In this document: positions 1 to 11,557 of the stretch, piece after piece
How the letters are laid out: each line of letters opens with the position of its first letter
Numbering within the stretch: position 1 is the stretch's first letter
Assembly (NCBI GenBank): GCA_964019695.1
Contig: OZ026515.1
Location: forward strand, 130,470,849-130,534,848
Length of the DNA: 64,000 bases
Direction: 5' to 3'
From: Loripinus fragilis
Lineage: Eukaryota; Mollusca; Bivalvia; Lucinida; Lucinidae
The notes under the pieces: model-generated
The model's input: only the letters and a program-made list of their open reading frames with translations
Told to the model about the DNA's origin: nothing
Databases searched by the model: none
Program-made: the position numbers and the translations under genes

Positions 1-157
1 CTTTTCATTTATTGAGCAAAATTCTTCTAGCAGGGGAGCAATCTATGTCCTCATTTGAAATTGTTAGCTTTTCAGTTCAGGATGGCGTTGCCTCTTGTCA
101 CAAGTTCCCCATTTTAATGTATATACATTTCAAAATAACATACGTGTTGCAAGTATA

Positions 158-2066
158 CAGCTGCTTTCCAAAATTTTTATAGATAGCGATTTTTGTCATA
201 ATTATTTACATACCCTATACTTGTTTGCGTGTCTGTTGTGAACATATGCTTTGTTTGATGATTGATTTTTTTCTGCCAATACACGAATGATATATCTAGT
301 TTTGGTGAGTAACAATATTGATTGTTCTTGGAGATTTTTTGTATCAAGTTTTAACTTCTGAAAAAGTTGACTATATTTTTAGTAAGTCAAAGTTGCTTAT
401 CAAAACTCTATTTCAAATTAAGGGCTAATAAGGAGAGCAGCAAAGAATATTGTGGTGGTCATCTATAATGTCATGTGTACCAAGCATTGTGAATATACTT
501 TGAGAATTGAAGCTATCGAGTGTATCAACAATTAATCACTTGATTGACTTGGGTGTATATGCACTAGCGGGTTGTACAAATTTTATAACTTAACAAAATG
601 ACTTTTAGGGGTCTTGATAAGTTAGGGGTCTTTCATGCAAACCAAAAATCTATGTGTCTTGATCCACATCTGAATTAAGGGTGAGGTTGGCGCCGTTAAA
701 CCGGTTTAAGCCCTCCAGTAAAATATTTTACTGACCGTTCTAAGGCGGTACTTCTTTTGTGGATCTTCTATGTTTTTGTTCTGTCTTGTGTTTGCTATGT
801 TTTGTGCGCGTCTGTTTATATGTGCTTCGTGGTCACCTGCTGGGAAAGGGCTGACCTCTTGGCTCTCGTTTGTGGTGTCTTCTGTGAGTTTGTCACTTTC
901 CCATTGGTATCCTGGGTCAGGTGTGGTACTTGATTGTATCGATTCCTGATCTTTGCAACCTTACTTACTTTTAAAAGATATTTGAAGCGCATTTATGGAT
1001 GTTCAAAATTGATGCTACATAGTAAGTGGCCTTTATTAGGAGAAAGACCAAAAGGAAAGTACTGCAAAACACTTAGAATGGACCAAGTGGGTTTGAATTG
1101 TATTAAGATTGAGAAATGTCATATTTTAAGATGAATCCACACTCCAAACCTATTCTCATCGAAAACACAGAATGGCTGGCATCTGAAACACGAATATGTT
1201 TATCCACATTACATTGATTTGTGTGTAAAAATCCACTGGGAGTCGTAGATAGGGGGCTATCTCATGACATACTGGTGATTGTTTCGTTTACAAGCTTAAG
1301 TTTGGGGACCCCTTTAAAAGTCATGAGATAGCCCCCTATCTATGACTTCCAGTGGATTTTTTACACACCAATCAATGTAATGTGGATAAGCATTTTCATG
1401 TTTCAGATACCAGACATTCTGGGTTTGCGATAAGAATAGGTTTGGAGTGTGGATTCATCTTAAAAGATGACATTTCTAAATCTTAATACAATTTGAAACC
1501 CACTTGGTCCATTCTAACTGTTCGGCAGTACTTTCCTTATGGTCTTTCTCCTAATAAAGGCCACTTACTATGTAGCATCAATTTTGGACATCCAAAAATG
1601 CGCTTAAAATATCTTTTAAAAGTCATTTTGTTAAGTTATAAAATTTGTACAACCCACTAGTGCACATACACCCAAGTCAGTCAAGTGATTAATTGTTGAT
1701 ACACTCGATAGATTCAATTCTCAAAGTATATTCACAATGCTTGGTACACATGACATTGTAGATGACCACCACAATATTCTTTGCTGCTCTCCTTATTAGC
1801 CCTTAATTTGAAATAGAGTTTTGATCAGCAACTTTGATTTACTAAAAATATAATCAACTTTTTCAGAAGTTAAAACTTGATACAAAAAATCTTCAAGAAC
1901 AATCAATATTGTTACTCACCAAAACAAGATATATCGTTCCAGTATTGGCAGAAAAAAATCAATCATCAAACAAAGCATATGTTCACAACAGAAACGCAAA
2001 CAAGTATAGGGTATGTAAATAATTATGACAAAAATCGCTATCTATAAAAATTTTGGAAAGCAGCTG
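158..2066. mobile_element. Foldback element FB1 with arms of about 748 bp
   Basis: The two halves are reverse complements over their whole length. The left arm (158 to about 1267, minus a 359-bp insertion) and the right arm (about 1320 to 2066) are joined by a loop of about 52 bp. Both ends read CAGCTGCTTTCCAAAA inward and each is bordered by TA (156-157 and 2067-2068), as in Tc1/mariner-type insertions. By eye the arms differ at a few per cent of positions, which argues against a simple assembly mirror. No transposase is visible, so it is non-autonomous. The short ORF at 934-1134 only reads across an arm. Confidence 0.9.
608..966 (+). mobile_element. Family-A retroelement 3' fragment inside FB1 (A1)
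   Basis: A 359-bp copy of the family-A 3' UTR interrupts the left arm of FB1. The intact right arm shows the pre-insertion sequence. The insertion is flanked by a 7-bp duplication, ACTTTTA, at 601-607 and 967-973. It is truncated at its 5' end and ends in the family signature TTGC..CCTTACTT, so orientation is plus. It landed after FB1. Confidence 0.88.
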
Positions 2067-2514
2067 TATGCTCTAAATTAAGTGATTTTAATAATAGAAT
2101 ATAAATTGGATGTCTTAGTTAATCATACAAGGCTATCTGTATCTTGATTGAACTTCGTGAAACGTAAACTAAATTTTATCAGATAGTATTTACAGACTTT
2201 CTTTTGAGTTATAGTTTGATATACCCTGCATATATTTCAATAATGGTCTTACAGTAAATGTTCATTAGAGACATAACGAATTTGTCGAAATCAATAAAAC
2301 AGGCTGTCACAAAAAACAAAAGGTAAAAACACTCCCATTAATATAACTGCCTACTTAGAATTTCATCGTATTGAATCTAAAGTTTAAAGAATGCATATTT
2401 TATGTTGAACTGTAGTTTGTCTCCAGCCTTCGCTACATATGGTTTTGTTCCATTACAACATGTTTTATTTCAATGGTGTATCTGTAAAAAGAAAAGTATA
2501 AAAATCAACAAGTT
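2067..2514. other. No gene seen
   Basis: AT-rich sequence between FB1 and family-A copy A2. The ORF starting at 2402 runs out of frame into the retroelement and has no recognisable content. I see no repeat or RNA signal here. Confidence 0.5.
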
Positions 2515-3505
2515 GTCCAAGTTGGACTTAAATCTCTCTTGCGCCAAGGACTTTTGGAACCTGAATTCTATTTTGCCTTGGTGTATGAATTGAAGAGGAT
2601 TGTTGGATCTAATAACTTTTCAGCGCAGTTCACTAAAATAATTTCCCATTATAAAAAAATTGGCTATAACATTAATGTATTGCAACAGGCTGCATGCTTG
2701 GTGGTCAACCCAATCACGGTTGGCAACTTTGCTTTCCTCTTTAATTGCACGGCGGTTGGTCGGACTTCAGACTCTGTGACGGTTCCGACTTAAACACTTA
2801 TATCTATTGATGAGATGTTAAGGGCCTGATGCTTTGGCTGTTTGTCGGGCCCACCGGGGTTAACCTGTTGGATTTCTTTTGCTCCGGTATTCAGTTTTAT
2901 TTACTGTTGAGTCCTTATCTTTGCCTTATATCCTTTTTATATCTTGATTTATATGTTTTAAAAGATAGTGCATTTATATGTAAGGGTTCTTTCATGCAAA
3001 CCAATTATCCATGTGCCTTGATTCACATCTGAATTAAGGGTGAGGTTGACGCCGTGAAACGGGTAACGGCCCTCCAGTGAAAATATTTTTACTGTCCGTT
3101 CCAAGGCGGTGCTTCTTTTGTGGATATTTTTTGTTGCTTGTGTTTCGTGTTTGTCATGCTTTCCTGTCTGTTCATCTATGTGCCTTGGTCCACATCTGAA
3201 CTAAGGGTGAGGCTGGCGCCATACAACTGGTTTAAGCCCTCCAGTAAAATATTTCACTGACTGTTCCAAGGCTGTAATTCTTTTGTGGATCTTGTACGTT
3301 TTTTTCTGTCTTGTGTTTGCTATGCATTTGTGCGTGTCTGTTAATATGTGCCTTGTGGTCACCTGCTGGGAAAGGGCTGCCCTCTTGGCTCTCGTTTGTG
3401 GTGTCTAACTGTGAGTTTGTTACTTTCCCATTGGTATCCTAGGCCAGGTGTGGTACTTGATTCTATCGATTCCTGATCTTTGCACCCTTACTTACTTTGA
3501 TAAAG
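2515..3505 (+). mobile_element. Family-A retroelement, RT C-terminus plus 3' UTR (A2)
   Basis: This is one of two copies long enough to link the coding end of family A to its 3' UTR. It is 5'-truncated near 2515, carries the last ~88 codons of a reverse-transcriptase polyprotein, then a ~700-bp UTR ending CCTTACTTACTTT. Many other copies in the window share this exact 3' end but have different 5' ends, the mark of target-primed reverse transcription. A UTR segment is tandemly duplicated (3007-3173 and 3174 to about 3340, period 167), unlike the other copies. The coding relic resembles a Penelope-like RT family; a CR1/L2-type LINE cannot be excluded without a search. Confidence 0.8.
2530..2793 (+). 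pseudogene. Reverse transcriptase C-terminal fragment, family A
   Basis: The frame reads VGLKSLLRQGLLEPEF, then an NFSAQF..IISHYKKIGYNINV segment, ACLVVNPITVGNFAFLF, and ends SDSVTVPT before a stop. The same segment, with about 15 differences, is encoded on the minus strand at 48032-48310, and more decayed relatives occur at 60765-61005 and 54880-55060. In relatives I recall from bivalves and cnidarians this piece follows the catalytic RT domain. The catalytic motifs, N-terminal domains and any endonuclease are absent, so this copy cannot act alone. The frame is still open, which suggests a fairly young insertion. Confidence 0.78.
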
Positions 3506-3734
3506 TTCTTACAAATGAATACGAATGTTGATGTTGAGTATGTCTGAACTTAGGTTATGAAAGAAAATAATTACATACGTGTACATGTTGTATTATGTCC
3601 TAGGTATTTAACATGCGAAAACGTATTCAAACTTAGATTTTGTCCGAACTTACATTTTAGTTAGAACTGAAAATGGGAAAAGGCATCAAAGCTATTTATT
3701 ACATTTTTCATCAAGTTTGTTCTATAAATTGTTT
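3506..3734. other. No gene seen
   Basis: AT-rich spacer between family A copy A2 and the palindromic repeat pair. It holds two slightly similar phrases around 'aacttag'/'aacttac' but no feature I can support. Confidence 0.4.
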
Positions 3735-4075
3735 TATCATATGACGTCGCATCTGTGGGTGAAATAACGCCATGCCATAAAATCTGTTAACCACTAGTGG
3801 TTTATCAATTTACGGGAATTGTTATTACGTCCATAGCAACGTTGCGTACATGATAACACAATCATAACGTTTTTACGCCAGAAATGAGATTTCAAAGTAT
3901 TTGTCATATGATAAATAGAATCTAACATTCGTGCTCTTGTATTATTGAATTTATTAAACTCGTTGCGAAAAAGAGATAAAATGCTCGGCAAGCCTCGCAT
4001 TTTATTTCTTTTCCCCAACTCGTTTAATAAATTCAATAAAACATGAGAACTCAAATAAGATCCTCTATATAATTT
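3735..4075. repeat. Palindrome-bearing repeat M4, copy 1
   Basis: A ~340-bp unit begins TATCATATGACGTCGC and carries a long hairpin near its end: ATTTATTAAACTCGTTGCG and AACTCGTTTAATAAAT flank a core that pairs AGATAAAATGC with GCATTTTAT. A second copy follows at 4266-4620, a third is at 43378-43715 and a tail-only copy is at 32272-32336. All end near AAGATCCTCTA. The ORFs at 3794-4251 are antisense to this repeat and are not genes. It is probably a non-autonomous DNA element. Confidence 0.82.
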
Positions 4076-4265
4076 TGTCTGCATTGCCAACTTAAAAAAT
4101 AGTAAAAACTGGAAAATAGCAATGCCTTGCATTCTGTTGGGCTTTTCACACTTTTTGTTGTATCGCTGCACTGATATCTGAAGTAACTTCTTGCCCAGAT
4201 ACTCAAATTTAAATCAGGAAAAATATTACCAACATCAGTGCGATAAAACATTTATTAAATAACTC

Positions 4266-4620
4266 CATTTATCGTATGACGTCGCGTCTGGGAGTGAAAT
4301 AACGCCATGCAATAAAATCGACAAACAACTAGTGGTTTATAGATTTACGGGAAACGTTATGACGTCCATAACAACGTTGCGTACATAATGATGAAATTAC
4401 AACGTTTTTATGCGAGAAATGAGATCTTCAAAGTGATCTTAATGTCATATGATAAATAGAATCTAACATTCGTGCTCTTGTATTATTGCATTTATTAAAC
4501 TCGTTGCGAAAAAGAGATAAAATGCTCGGCAAGCCTCGCCTTTTATCTCTTTTCCCCAACTCGTTTAATAAATTCAATAAAACATGAGCACTCATGTAAG
4601 ATCCTCTATAAAATATATTG
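4266..4620. repeat. Palindrome-bearing repeat M4, copy 2
   Basis: Close match to copy 1, in the same orientation about 535 bp downstream. The hairpin with the AACTCGTTTAATAAAT arm and the AAGATCCTCTA end are both present. The intervening 190 bp is not part of the repeat, so this is either a duplicated segment or two insertions side by side. Confidence 0.82.
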
Positions 4621-6178
4621 TTTCTTTATGAAAATGAGCTGGCACATATCAGAATGCCAAACTTAGATAGCAAGCGCTTAAGGTAGACAACTAAAGGTAC
4701 AGATTGTAAATAGGTAACCATTGATTGAATATCTTTACAGCATAGTTCTGCTATGGAGGAGGTAAGTGGTTTCATCTTTGTATCGAATACCATGCGATGA
4801 TAACGTTTGAAATTGGTTTAAGGCCAACATGAAGTTTCTCTTGATACCTAGAAGGATTTAAAACATTTCCAGATGAGACAAACTCCACTAATCACGTTTC
4901 ATACAAACTACGCAAATTAATGAACGCATTTGTCCACTGTTTATACCATTTGCAAACAGTTTGGACCCATCTCAGGCACGACTTTGTCGTGATCTGGATT
5001 CAATCTGTTTGACAATCTGACGGTATTCCAGAAAGCTTGTTCTAAAAATGTTGATTTGGAATGAAAGTCAGCTGATCGTAAAACTAATGCCATAATTGCA
5101 AACTTAAATAGAACTAAACCCCTCTCATCTGGAATGTAATATATAGTATAACGTTTTTTATATTTTCACATACCGGACATGTTGCTTTTTGACATGACTT
5201 ATTATTGTCCATCAATCAATTCTTATCTGAATCGTCCAGACGCTCATCAATATACTGTTGCTTAATATATGTCGATCAATTTGCCATATCAGCTATCCAA
5301 TACATATACCAAATTTTACACAGCTTTCAGAAAATTTAGTATAAAAACGAACTCAACGACGCCCGACTCCCATCCTGTTCATGTAGGAATACAAAAAATG
5401 TATTGCTTAAGCCATTTCTTGACCTAATAATCTGTCAAACGGTGTATAGCGATTGCGCCTGTTTGGTAACATAACAACCACTTTCCGAGAAGAGGAACAA
5501 TGTAATTGGAAAAGCTTTACTTGCGATTTTTAAACACTCTCCTACATGTACAATGAAACATCCACACACGTATTGTATTAATCCTTTGCATACAAATGAC
5601 GTTCCCCATCTGGTTTGATAAAGTGAGCATATTGTGGTTCGTTGTGCATGTCAGGGAGTTTGAAAATTACAAATTCAGAAGGACTTCAGACCCTAATGAA
5701 ATGATAAGTTTTGTGGCATTTAATCTTATATCATATTGGTATTTTCTGTTTGCAAACCAGGGATTTCCAGTCTACAAAGGGATAAACGGGATTTGGTTTA
5801 TTCTATCAGCGAAGAAAAGCCTTGGGTGTTATCTATTCAATGTGTACATGCTTAACAATTAGGGCAGATGCAGTCGCATAAGCTCGCATGTGTGGTTGGT
5901 CTCCCTAGCAAGAACTAATCTACATGCTGCACTTTTCTTGAACGCCAGCAGGAAACAATTGAAATTTACTTTCCAGCGGCAACTCAGACCAAACAGGACA
6001 GCAATAAAATCAGATCAGATTATGGACCTGTCTTTTGTATTCAACTCGGAGCTGAGGGCACATGGTTTCCTCCTATAGACTGAAAAGACTCTGATCAGAC
6101 TGGCTGGGCGAGCCATGCCTGAGGACATACTACATGTGTCTTGTTTTTACAATGCGCGCGCATATATGACATTTACAT
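4621..6178. other. Intergenic stretch with one MITE-like hairpin
   Basis: No supported gene. At about 4955-5045 there is a hairpin-bearing block (GCAAACAGTTTGGACC ... TCTGTTTGACAATCTGACGG) related to blocks at 22565-22690 and 59440-59540. The 88-codon ORF at 5596-5862 has no recognisable motif or relative in the window. Confidence 0.5.
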
Positions 6179-6419
6179 GTACTGTCGTGCCAACCAAGAG
6201 TGACAGTGATGTAATACTTTGTTTACAATTGCTAGGTAAAACACTAACATTACACTCCCCTTAAGCCAACACGAACCGATAGATCAATTGTGTATTAATC
6301 CTATCCTCAAGTTAGGATTAATACACACGTGATATATCAATTAGAAGTCCCTGATAACGTTGTAAACAAAACATGAAGTCGCTGTCACTCTAGGCTGGCA
6401 GGACAGTACTCGTATATGT
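6179..6419. mobile_element. Palindromic MITE M5
   Basis: The ends are imperfect inverted repeats about 60 bp long: GTACTGTCGTGCCAACC at the left and GGCTGGCAGGACAGTAC at the right, each continuing through AGAGTGACAG and TTTGTTTACAA. The centre is a perfect 15-bp hairpin, TGTGTATTAATCCTA with its complement. It is non-coding. Terminal TA is consistent with a Tc1/mariner-like target. Confidence 0.82.
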
Positions 6420-6519
6420 TTAAGGTTGGTTTCCTGTCTATAAAAACACCATCACTGTGTTCCCTCTGCTTGTTACGTAGGATATAAGGGCTTAGATTTG
6501 GGCGGTCAACTATATTTTA

Positions 6520-6712
6520 GCCCCAGTATTTGCCGCTGTTGTCATTTCTGTTGGTTTTAGTTCTTTATTTGTTGTTGCTACAACTGTGTGTTGGGGTTTC
6601 GTGTTGAGGTCTTGTTTGGTGATGTAGCCATATGCGTCGTTTCTAGTTTGGCAATCATCTTGCTGAGACAGAAAGGGCTGATCGCTTTGCTTAGTATGCT
6701 CTTGCTTTAACT
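6520..6712 (+). mobile_element. Family-B retroelement 3' UTR fragment (B1)
   Basis: Shares phrases with other family-B copies: TTGTTGTTGCTACAACTG, TTTCGTGTTGAGGTC, TTTCTAGTTTGGCAAT and GGGCTGATCGCTTTGCTT, most closely the copy at 38690-38885 and the reverse-strand copy at 19907-20215. The usual 3' terminus (CTGATCATACTCACTTACT) is missing because the sequence passes directly into repeat M10. Confidence 0.65.
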
Positions 6713-6910
6713 TTTTCCTTCATGAATATTCATGCTGGGCTCCACCCACTATGAATATACAGTTTCATGTAGGTACATATAACAAAGAAAGAACATGCCA
6801 GGGCCACAAGTGCAGAGTCAGATATCTCACATTTCCATAAACAAAAAGAGCAGACCCAGGTTAGGCTGCTCTTGTAGTTTGTAAAAGCGTTAAAAGGCGT
6901 CTCTATGAGG
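6713..6910. mobile_element. MITE M10, copy 1
   Basis: Begins TTTTCCTTCATGAATATT and CTGGGCTCCACC, then a GGGCCACAAGTGCAGAGTCAGAT segment and a hairpin around GAGCAGACCCAGG...GGCTGCTCTTG. The same order is seen at 61692-62065. The 154-codon antisense ORF at 6730-7194 lies over it and is a shadow. Confidence 0.6.
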
Positions 6911-8588
6911 TTAAGGTTTAATGAGTTTGTCTTAGATTGCTTGTGTTCAACTGGCGCCGTTCCGTCCGCCATGCGTACAGTGTTTGCAACAAGGACTATA
7001 AGAGTCTCATTTATAAGCCAGTATAAGTTTTGATAGAACTCGAAAAAATATAAAAAAAAAACTTTGCCCTTGTTACAAAATTTTACCATTTTAGTGGACA
7101 CTAATATGGTTGGGAGGGAGGATCTTTTTGGTATTGTTTCTAATAGTAACTTAAGTAACTCATTGAGATTTCCAACCAAACGGTGAGCGAACAAGTAGAT
7201 GAAAACATGATATCATGCATTACTTTAGAGTCATTCTCTGTTGGACTCAGTGCTGTTTTTGAAAAGACATGTTTCAAGATATTTCAGACAAATTCAGATC
7301 TACTATAAGTAACAGTCGATGTGTCAAATTTAAAATAATAAAGCTTTCACAATGTTCGAATTGTTAGAGTATTTTATGGGTAAATACATTTACTTTAGAC
7401 TGCGGAATAACGTCTCGTGATGAGATGCATAGCGGTGTTCCAAGAGAAATCTTTCTAAGCCTTTTTCAATTTCTTCTTTGTGACTGTAATTATTTTACGA
7501 TTTTGTCTCAAAGTCCCAGATTACCCCGACGGTCTATATGCAATATATATGCTAATGTCATTCTTATATCGCGAGCTTATTTTCTTCCCGGTCTTGGCAA
7601 CCTTACATAAAAGGACAATAGAGCCAGATCATGCCAAAATCAACACACTGGCATTTGCGCACAGCAAAGACTCAGATCAGACTGGGCATGTGTCCAGTCT
7701 GATCAGACTCATTGCGAGCATGTATAAACCGCTGTTCCTTAGCGCCCCACTGAGCACTGAGTAAAAGATCTGATCTTACTGAGTTGCTGTCCACTTTGAC
7801 CCAATTCTTCACTGGGCGCACAAGTCATTGTGTAGGAGTTGTCCTGTACTGTTGTGTCAAAGATATACGGGGTTTTATACCACCAACTTGGGCACAATAT
7901 TAAGTAAGAACTATGTGTATAATTTTAAAAACCCATTTCAGACTCTATCAGTGATATGCAGTTCTTTTTCCAGACTGCGCGTGCATGATAGGACATTTGC
8001 TTACCAAAATGTGGGCCTCATCGGGAGAAAAAATGACTGATTTCTATTGTGGAATTTTGAAACCATTAGAGGAGCACTGGCGAGGCCCAAATGGCCTAAA
8101 CTAGCCTAGTCTGTTCCAGAAAACAAACATGCAGATGATGGTTCAACTTTTTCACATGCTAAAAGTACATGTTATATGTTACAAGGTAGTCTCTGTAGCT
8201 GACAAGACACATTGAGCATTACCTAGTCGCAATGCAGAGGACAGGCGATATGGCGTCAATGCTAATATATATGAAAATAACCGATTTCCTTAGGCATGCC
8301 TTATTGTTTGCCTTCGCTTCAATGAAATATATCGTCTGCATAAAAGTGCGCCATAAATACATTAATGGCGAATATTTTCAGAAATCCGATGTCATAATGC
8401 CACAACAGAATTGCTATAATCGCGCATTTAAGATTATAGAAGTATTCTGTGGAGACTAGAAGGAATCTCGGAGGGGGTATTGTCCTCAACGCTTATTTTA
8501 AAACTTTAACAGCTCTTACTCGAAATTAGCACATGTACATGTACCAGCATTAGTAATTTTCTTTTCAGTTGTAGTTAAAGGATAGTAC
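6911..8588. other. Intergenic stretch with a GATCAGACTG hairpin
   Basis: No supported gene. About 7674-7708 there is a hairpin, CAGATCAGACTGG...CCAGTCTGATCAGA, inside a block that looks like another small MITE (about 7600-7830). The short ORFs here (7425-8040, 8232-8459) carry no recognisable domain. Confidence 0.5.
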
Positions 8589-8799
8589 ATGCAGCAAAAC
8601 CTGTGTAAAACGGCCACTCAGAAATAGACAAAACAAAGATCTTAATGACAACTGATAGCTTAATGAAGTTCGAAAGTATTGCAGAATGCTCCCCTTGGAG
8701 CATTCTGCAATACTTTTGACCTGCATTAAGCGATAATTAGTCTTGAAAACCAAGTTTTTGTATTTTGGAGAGTGGCCGTTTTACACAGGTTTTACTGTT
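8589..8799. mobile_element. Palindromic MITE M1, copy 1
   Basis: The ends are inverted repeats: AAAACCTGTGTAAAACGG at the left and CCGTTTTACACAGGTTTT at the right. The centre is a hairpin built on GTATTGCAGAATGCTCC and its complement. Copies at 20592-20794 and 30532-30735 have the same order. The antisense ORF at 8565-8753 recurs in the 30.5-kb copy only because the DNA repeats. Confidence 0.88.
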
Positions 8800-8930
8800 T
8801 TTTAAAAAAAGAATACTTGTGTTGTAATTTTCTATGTTTGCCCTTTATTTTTCAAATTCTTAAGCAGTTCTGTACTATATGTGTTCTCATTATTCAATAA
8901 AACCAGTGGGTATTGATACGTTTGTATATA

Positions 8931-9957
8931 CTCAACAAAAAAAGTTAAGGAAATCTCAGAAAACCATGCAACATAAGAACACCAAAGCAAACAATTATTA
9001 AATTTTTATTAATTTGTTTAGATACATGTCATCGGTTGAGAAAAATGTATACCTTAGTTTGCTAGCACCAATACCTTTGTTGTGGCACCGTGTCAAGTAA
9101 CCTAGGGGTCAAAGTCATTTTTCGCAAAAATGACTACAGAGTTATTTCCTCATAAACACATGAAAAACATGTAAGTTTACAAAACTTGAAATGCAATTCC
9201 TTTTAATGTCACATGAAATTAACGTGATAGCCTTAAACATCACATTTCGAAGAAGAGAATGCCTTCATCAGAAACGAGTATGTCCCCAGTCAGCGGCTAA
9301 TAAGGCTCATCGGTTTCGCATAGTTTTATTACTCTGAATACTGGTGATTTGGTGTTGAGGGATCAGTATCAATATCTCCTGCAACACTGCATCGAGAGGC
9401 TGGGGTTTCTTGATGCCAGTATAATGCGTTGGACCCTCTGTCCAAAAATGTCATAGACATGTTAAAATTGTAGACATGTCTGATGAGCGAACTGACCAGT
9501 CAATGCGCACAACATTGTTTTTGCTGTTTCTAGCGAGGTATGTTCTGGCATTGACTTCCTAGGGCTGGTATTGTCGCTGTTTTTTGCACAAAAAAGGCAG
9601 GACAACATACCTCAACACCTCATCCATGTACACTTGACTGATCAAGTCACCCTCTATAACCACCAGATCTGTCGTCCTAGGTTTTATACATCTCTATCTC
9701 CAGAGGGACCTGGCGAACGTTAATGTATGAAAACCTATGTTTGCTCCATAAATTGAATTTTTGCGAAAAATGAAGTGAAGACCAGTCACCTTTGACATGA
9801 ATTTATTAAGCTGGTATGGGCGCTACAGACCCAGATAAAGCGTCATTATAAAGAAAAATGGTCACATTATACTATTGTGAAATTCAAGAGTCTTTAAATG
9901 TTTTGGATCTTTTGTCATAGCCCCTCAAACACAATTTCCTTAACTTTTTTTGTTGAG
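8931..9957 (-). mobile_element. Tc1/mariner-like element, internally decayed
   Basis: A 1027-bp element bounded by 24-bp perfect terminal inverted repeats starting CTCAACAAAAAAAGTTAA, each next to TA (8929-8930 and 9958-9959). The interior encodes a broken Tc1-like transposase on the minus strand. Complete relatives are usually 1.3-1.7 kb, so the N-terminal region appears deleted. The right end lies 9 bp from the outer end of the inverted repeat at 9967. Confidence 0.9.
9268..9725 (-). pseudogene. Tc1-like transposase remnant
   Basis: On the minus strand one frame reads DLVVIEGDLISQVYMDEVLR followed by YVVLPF, the block before the second catalytic aspartate in Tc1-family DDE transposases. 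Further fragments in shifted frames include CQNIPRK, a match to the PIEH-type region (VRSSDMS) and a C-terminal ADWGHTRF then stop at 9268-9270. Frameshifts and in-frame stops break it and the N-terminal DNA-binding domain is missing. It cannot make an active enzyme. Tc1 rather than mariner is inferred from the GGHTRY-like terminus. Confidence 0.8.
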
Positions 9958-9966
9958 TATATACAC

Positions 9967-10445
9967 AGTATCGATTCACTGTGCGCCTGAAATGAGTGAA
10001 ATCGACTGTATCGGTAGAATCGAGAGATTTTGGCCTAAATTTGTGAGGGGGTGGTAAGTATTTTGGCATGTTTTCTTATAGTTAGATTTGTCCTTCCGTC
10101 GTGGATCTCATTATATTTCTTTGATATATCCATACATGTCATAATATCGTGCAAAAACAACGACAGTGTATCGTGGGAGCGCAAGAAACGCATTCTTTTA
10201 GAGGGATAGTTGTCAAAAAAGCGAAAATCCACAGCTTTTTATCTTCCCGTTTGGAATTTAAACAACTTAGCTAAAAATCATTTTCACAAGAAGTTCGAGA
10301 GGCTTATGATCCTACAATACCAGAAATATCAGACTGATCCGTTTTTTCGATTTTCAGATATTCAGCTATATATGACTGAACCCCTAATAGCGGTAGAATC
10401 GACTGCTATTTATTTAATGTACGAAGTAAAAGCTACCGACTGCAC
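9967..10445 (-). repeat. Long inverted repeat, left arm (IR-L)
   Basis: This arm matches 17338-17816 in reverse orientation at roughly 95% by eye. The outer end reads AGTATCGATTCACTGTGCG and the partner ends with the complement. It contains the direct motif CGGTAGAATCGA twice (about 10013 and 10390). A 65-codon minus-strand ORF (10035-10232) recurs in the partner. The arms either bound one 7.85-kb element or are two independent copies of one repeat. Confidence 0.88.
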
Positions 10446-11557
10446 GAAGTGAAAGCTAATGTTGGTCATAAATCTTCGAATTTAGAGCAGAAAATAGGCT
10501 ATTTATTTCACCCTGTGTATACCATTGGCTTCTAAATGTGTACTTTGGCAGACAGTGAAGACCCAAATATAATGCCGCATCATACGGCATTTCATCTATG
10601 TCTTCACTGTTTATTTATACAAATATGATGTTCAGAGAAAGAAATGCAACTTTTTTCAATAAAAACCTGTGACCAGCAATATATATATTGTACCACCCCA
10701 GGTTCATTGTATATAACCAGTAGGCAGAATTCAATTAGTTCATAAAGGGTTAACAATACGTCAATCTGTATCACTTTTTTCAGTCTGTTAGAGACTCCCA
10801 CATCTGCTGTCTGTGTGTAGGTTTGTAGGCTTACATTTCAATAATTTCATCCTGCTTTAAACAGCTGTATGGTAAGACGAAATGGCAGTGGAAAGTACAT
10901 TTCATAAGAACCACTGTGGCAAATCCTTTAATAAGGCTCTTTGTGCCCAGCAAGCAATCAGATTAAATCGAGTGCTGAAGACACGAGAGGGGGGATTAAT
11001 CCCCCTCTCAACAGGGGGGTTGAGGGGGTCTCCCCAAAGTTTTTTTTTTAATTTTGGGCGCTTCTATGTGCGTTTTAATAGGGTTTTTATGCATTTGGGA
11101 CCAGATTTCAGTCCTTTTGGTCACAATCTTTTGCTAGAAAAGATATTTCTTGTCACGTGAGAAACCGAATGCTGGACAAAATTGTTTTCAGACAGTCACG
11201 ATTTTTTTTTACTTTTTTTCTACAGCATGTTTCTTTGACATTATTTCACCTATGTCCTCGCAGGTTTTGGAAAGTACTTTTAGCACTGATCCTTGGTGGT
11301 CCTTCAAAGAGTTGTGTTTTCGAAAAGATATACACTTAGTCTTTTCAATTACATGTAGAACACCCGTTAAGGATGCAGGCTTCATCTTGATTTTGGCTTC
11401 GGTAGGCATAAGATAAGATCTTTGGCTTTATTGTAATGCAGCCAGGGCCTACTGTCGAACCACGACAGCTAAACGCTTCTCTGCTCAGGCTTCTTAAAGT
11501 CGAATGAACGTTGGTGGAACCGAAAAGTCTTGGGCTGAATTGGTACAGGCGGGACCT
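10446..11557. other. Intergenic, hairpin at 10552-10611
   Basis: No supported gene. A hairpin sits at 10552-10611 (CAGTGAAGACCC...ATGCCG / CGGCAT...GTCTTCACTG), likely a MITE core. A G/C-rich self-complementary run is at 10987-11032 (GGGGGGATTAATCCCCC). The ORFs at 10882-11596 show no domain. Confidence 0.5.

Noticed and set aside
158..2066. Assembly mirror artefact
   Set aside because: Arms are not identical, one arm has a retroelement with its own 7-bp target duplication, and a second element with the same ends exists at 50.3 kb.
3794..4251. Minus-strand ORFs of 125 and 66 codons
   Set aside because: They run through repeat M4; the second and third M4 copies do not keep the frames.
6730..7194. 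154-codon minus-strand ORF, the longest in the window
   Set aside because: It lies antisense over MITE M10 and adjoining AT-rich DNA and has no domain; the related M10 copy at 61.7 kb does not preserve it.
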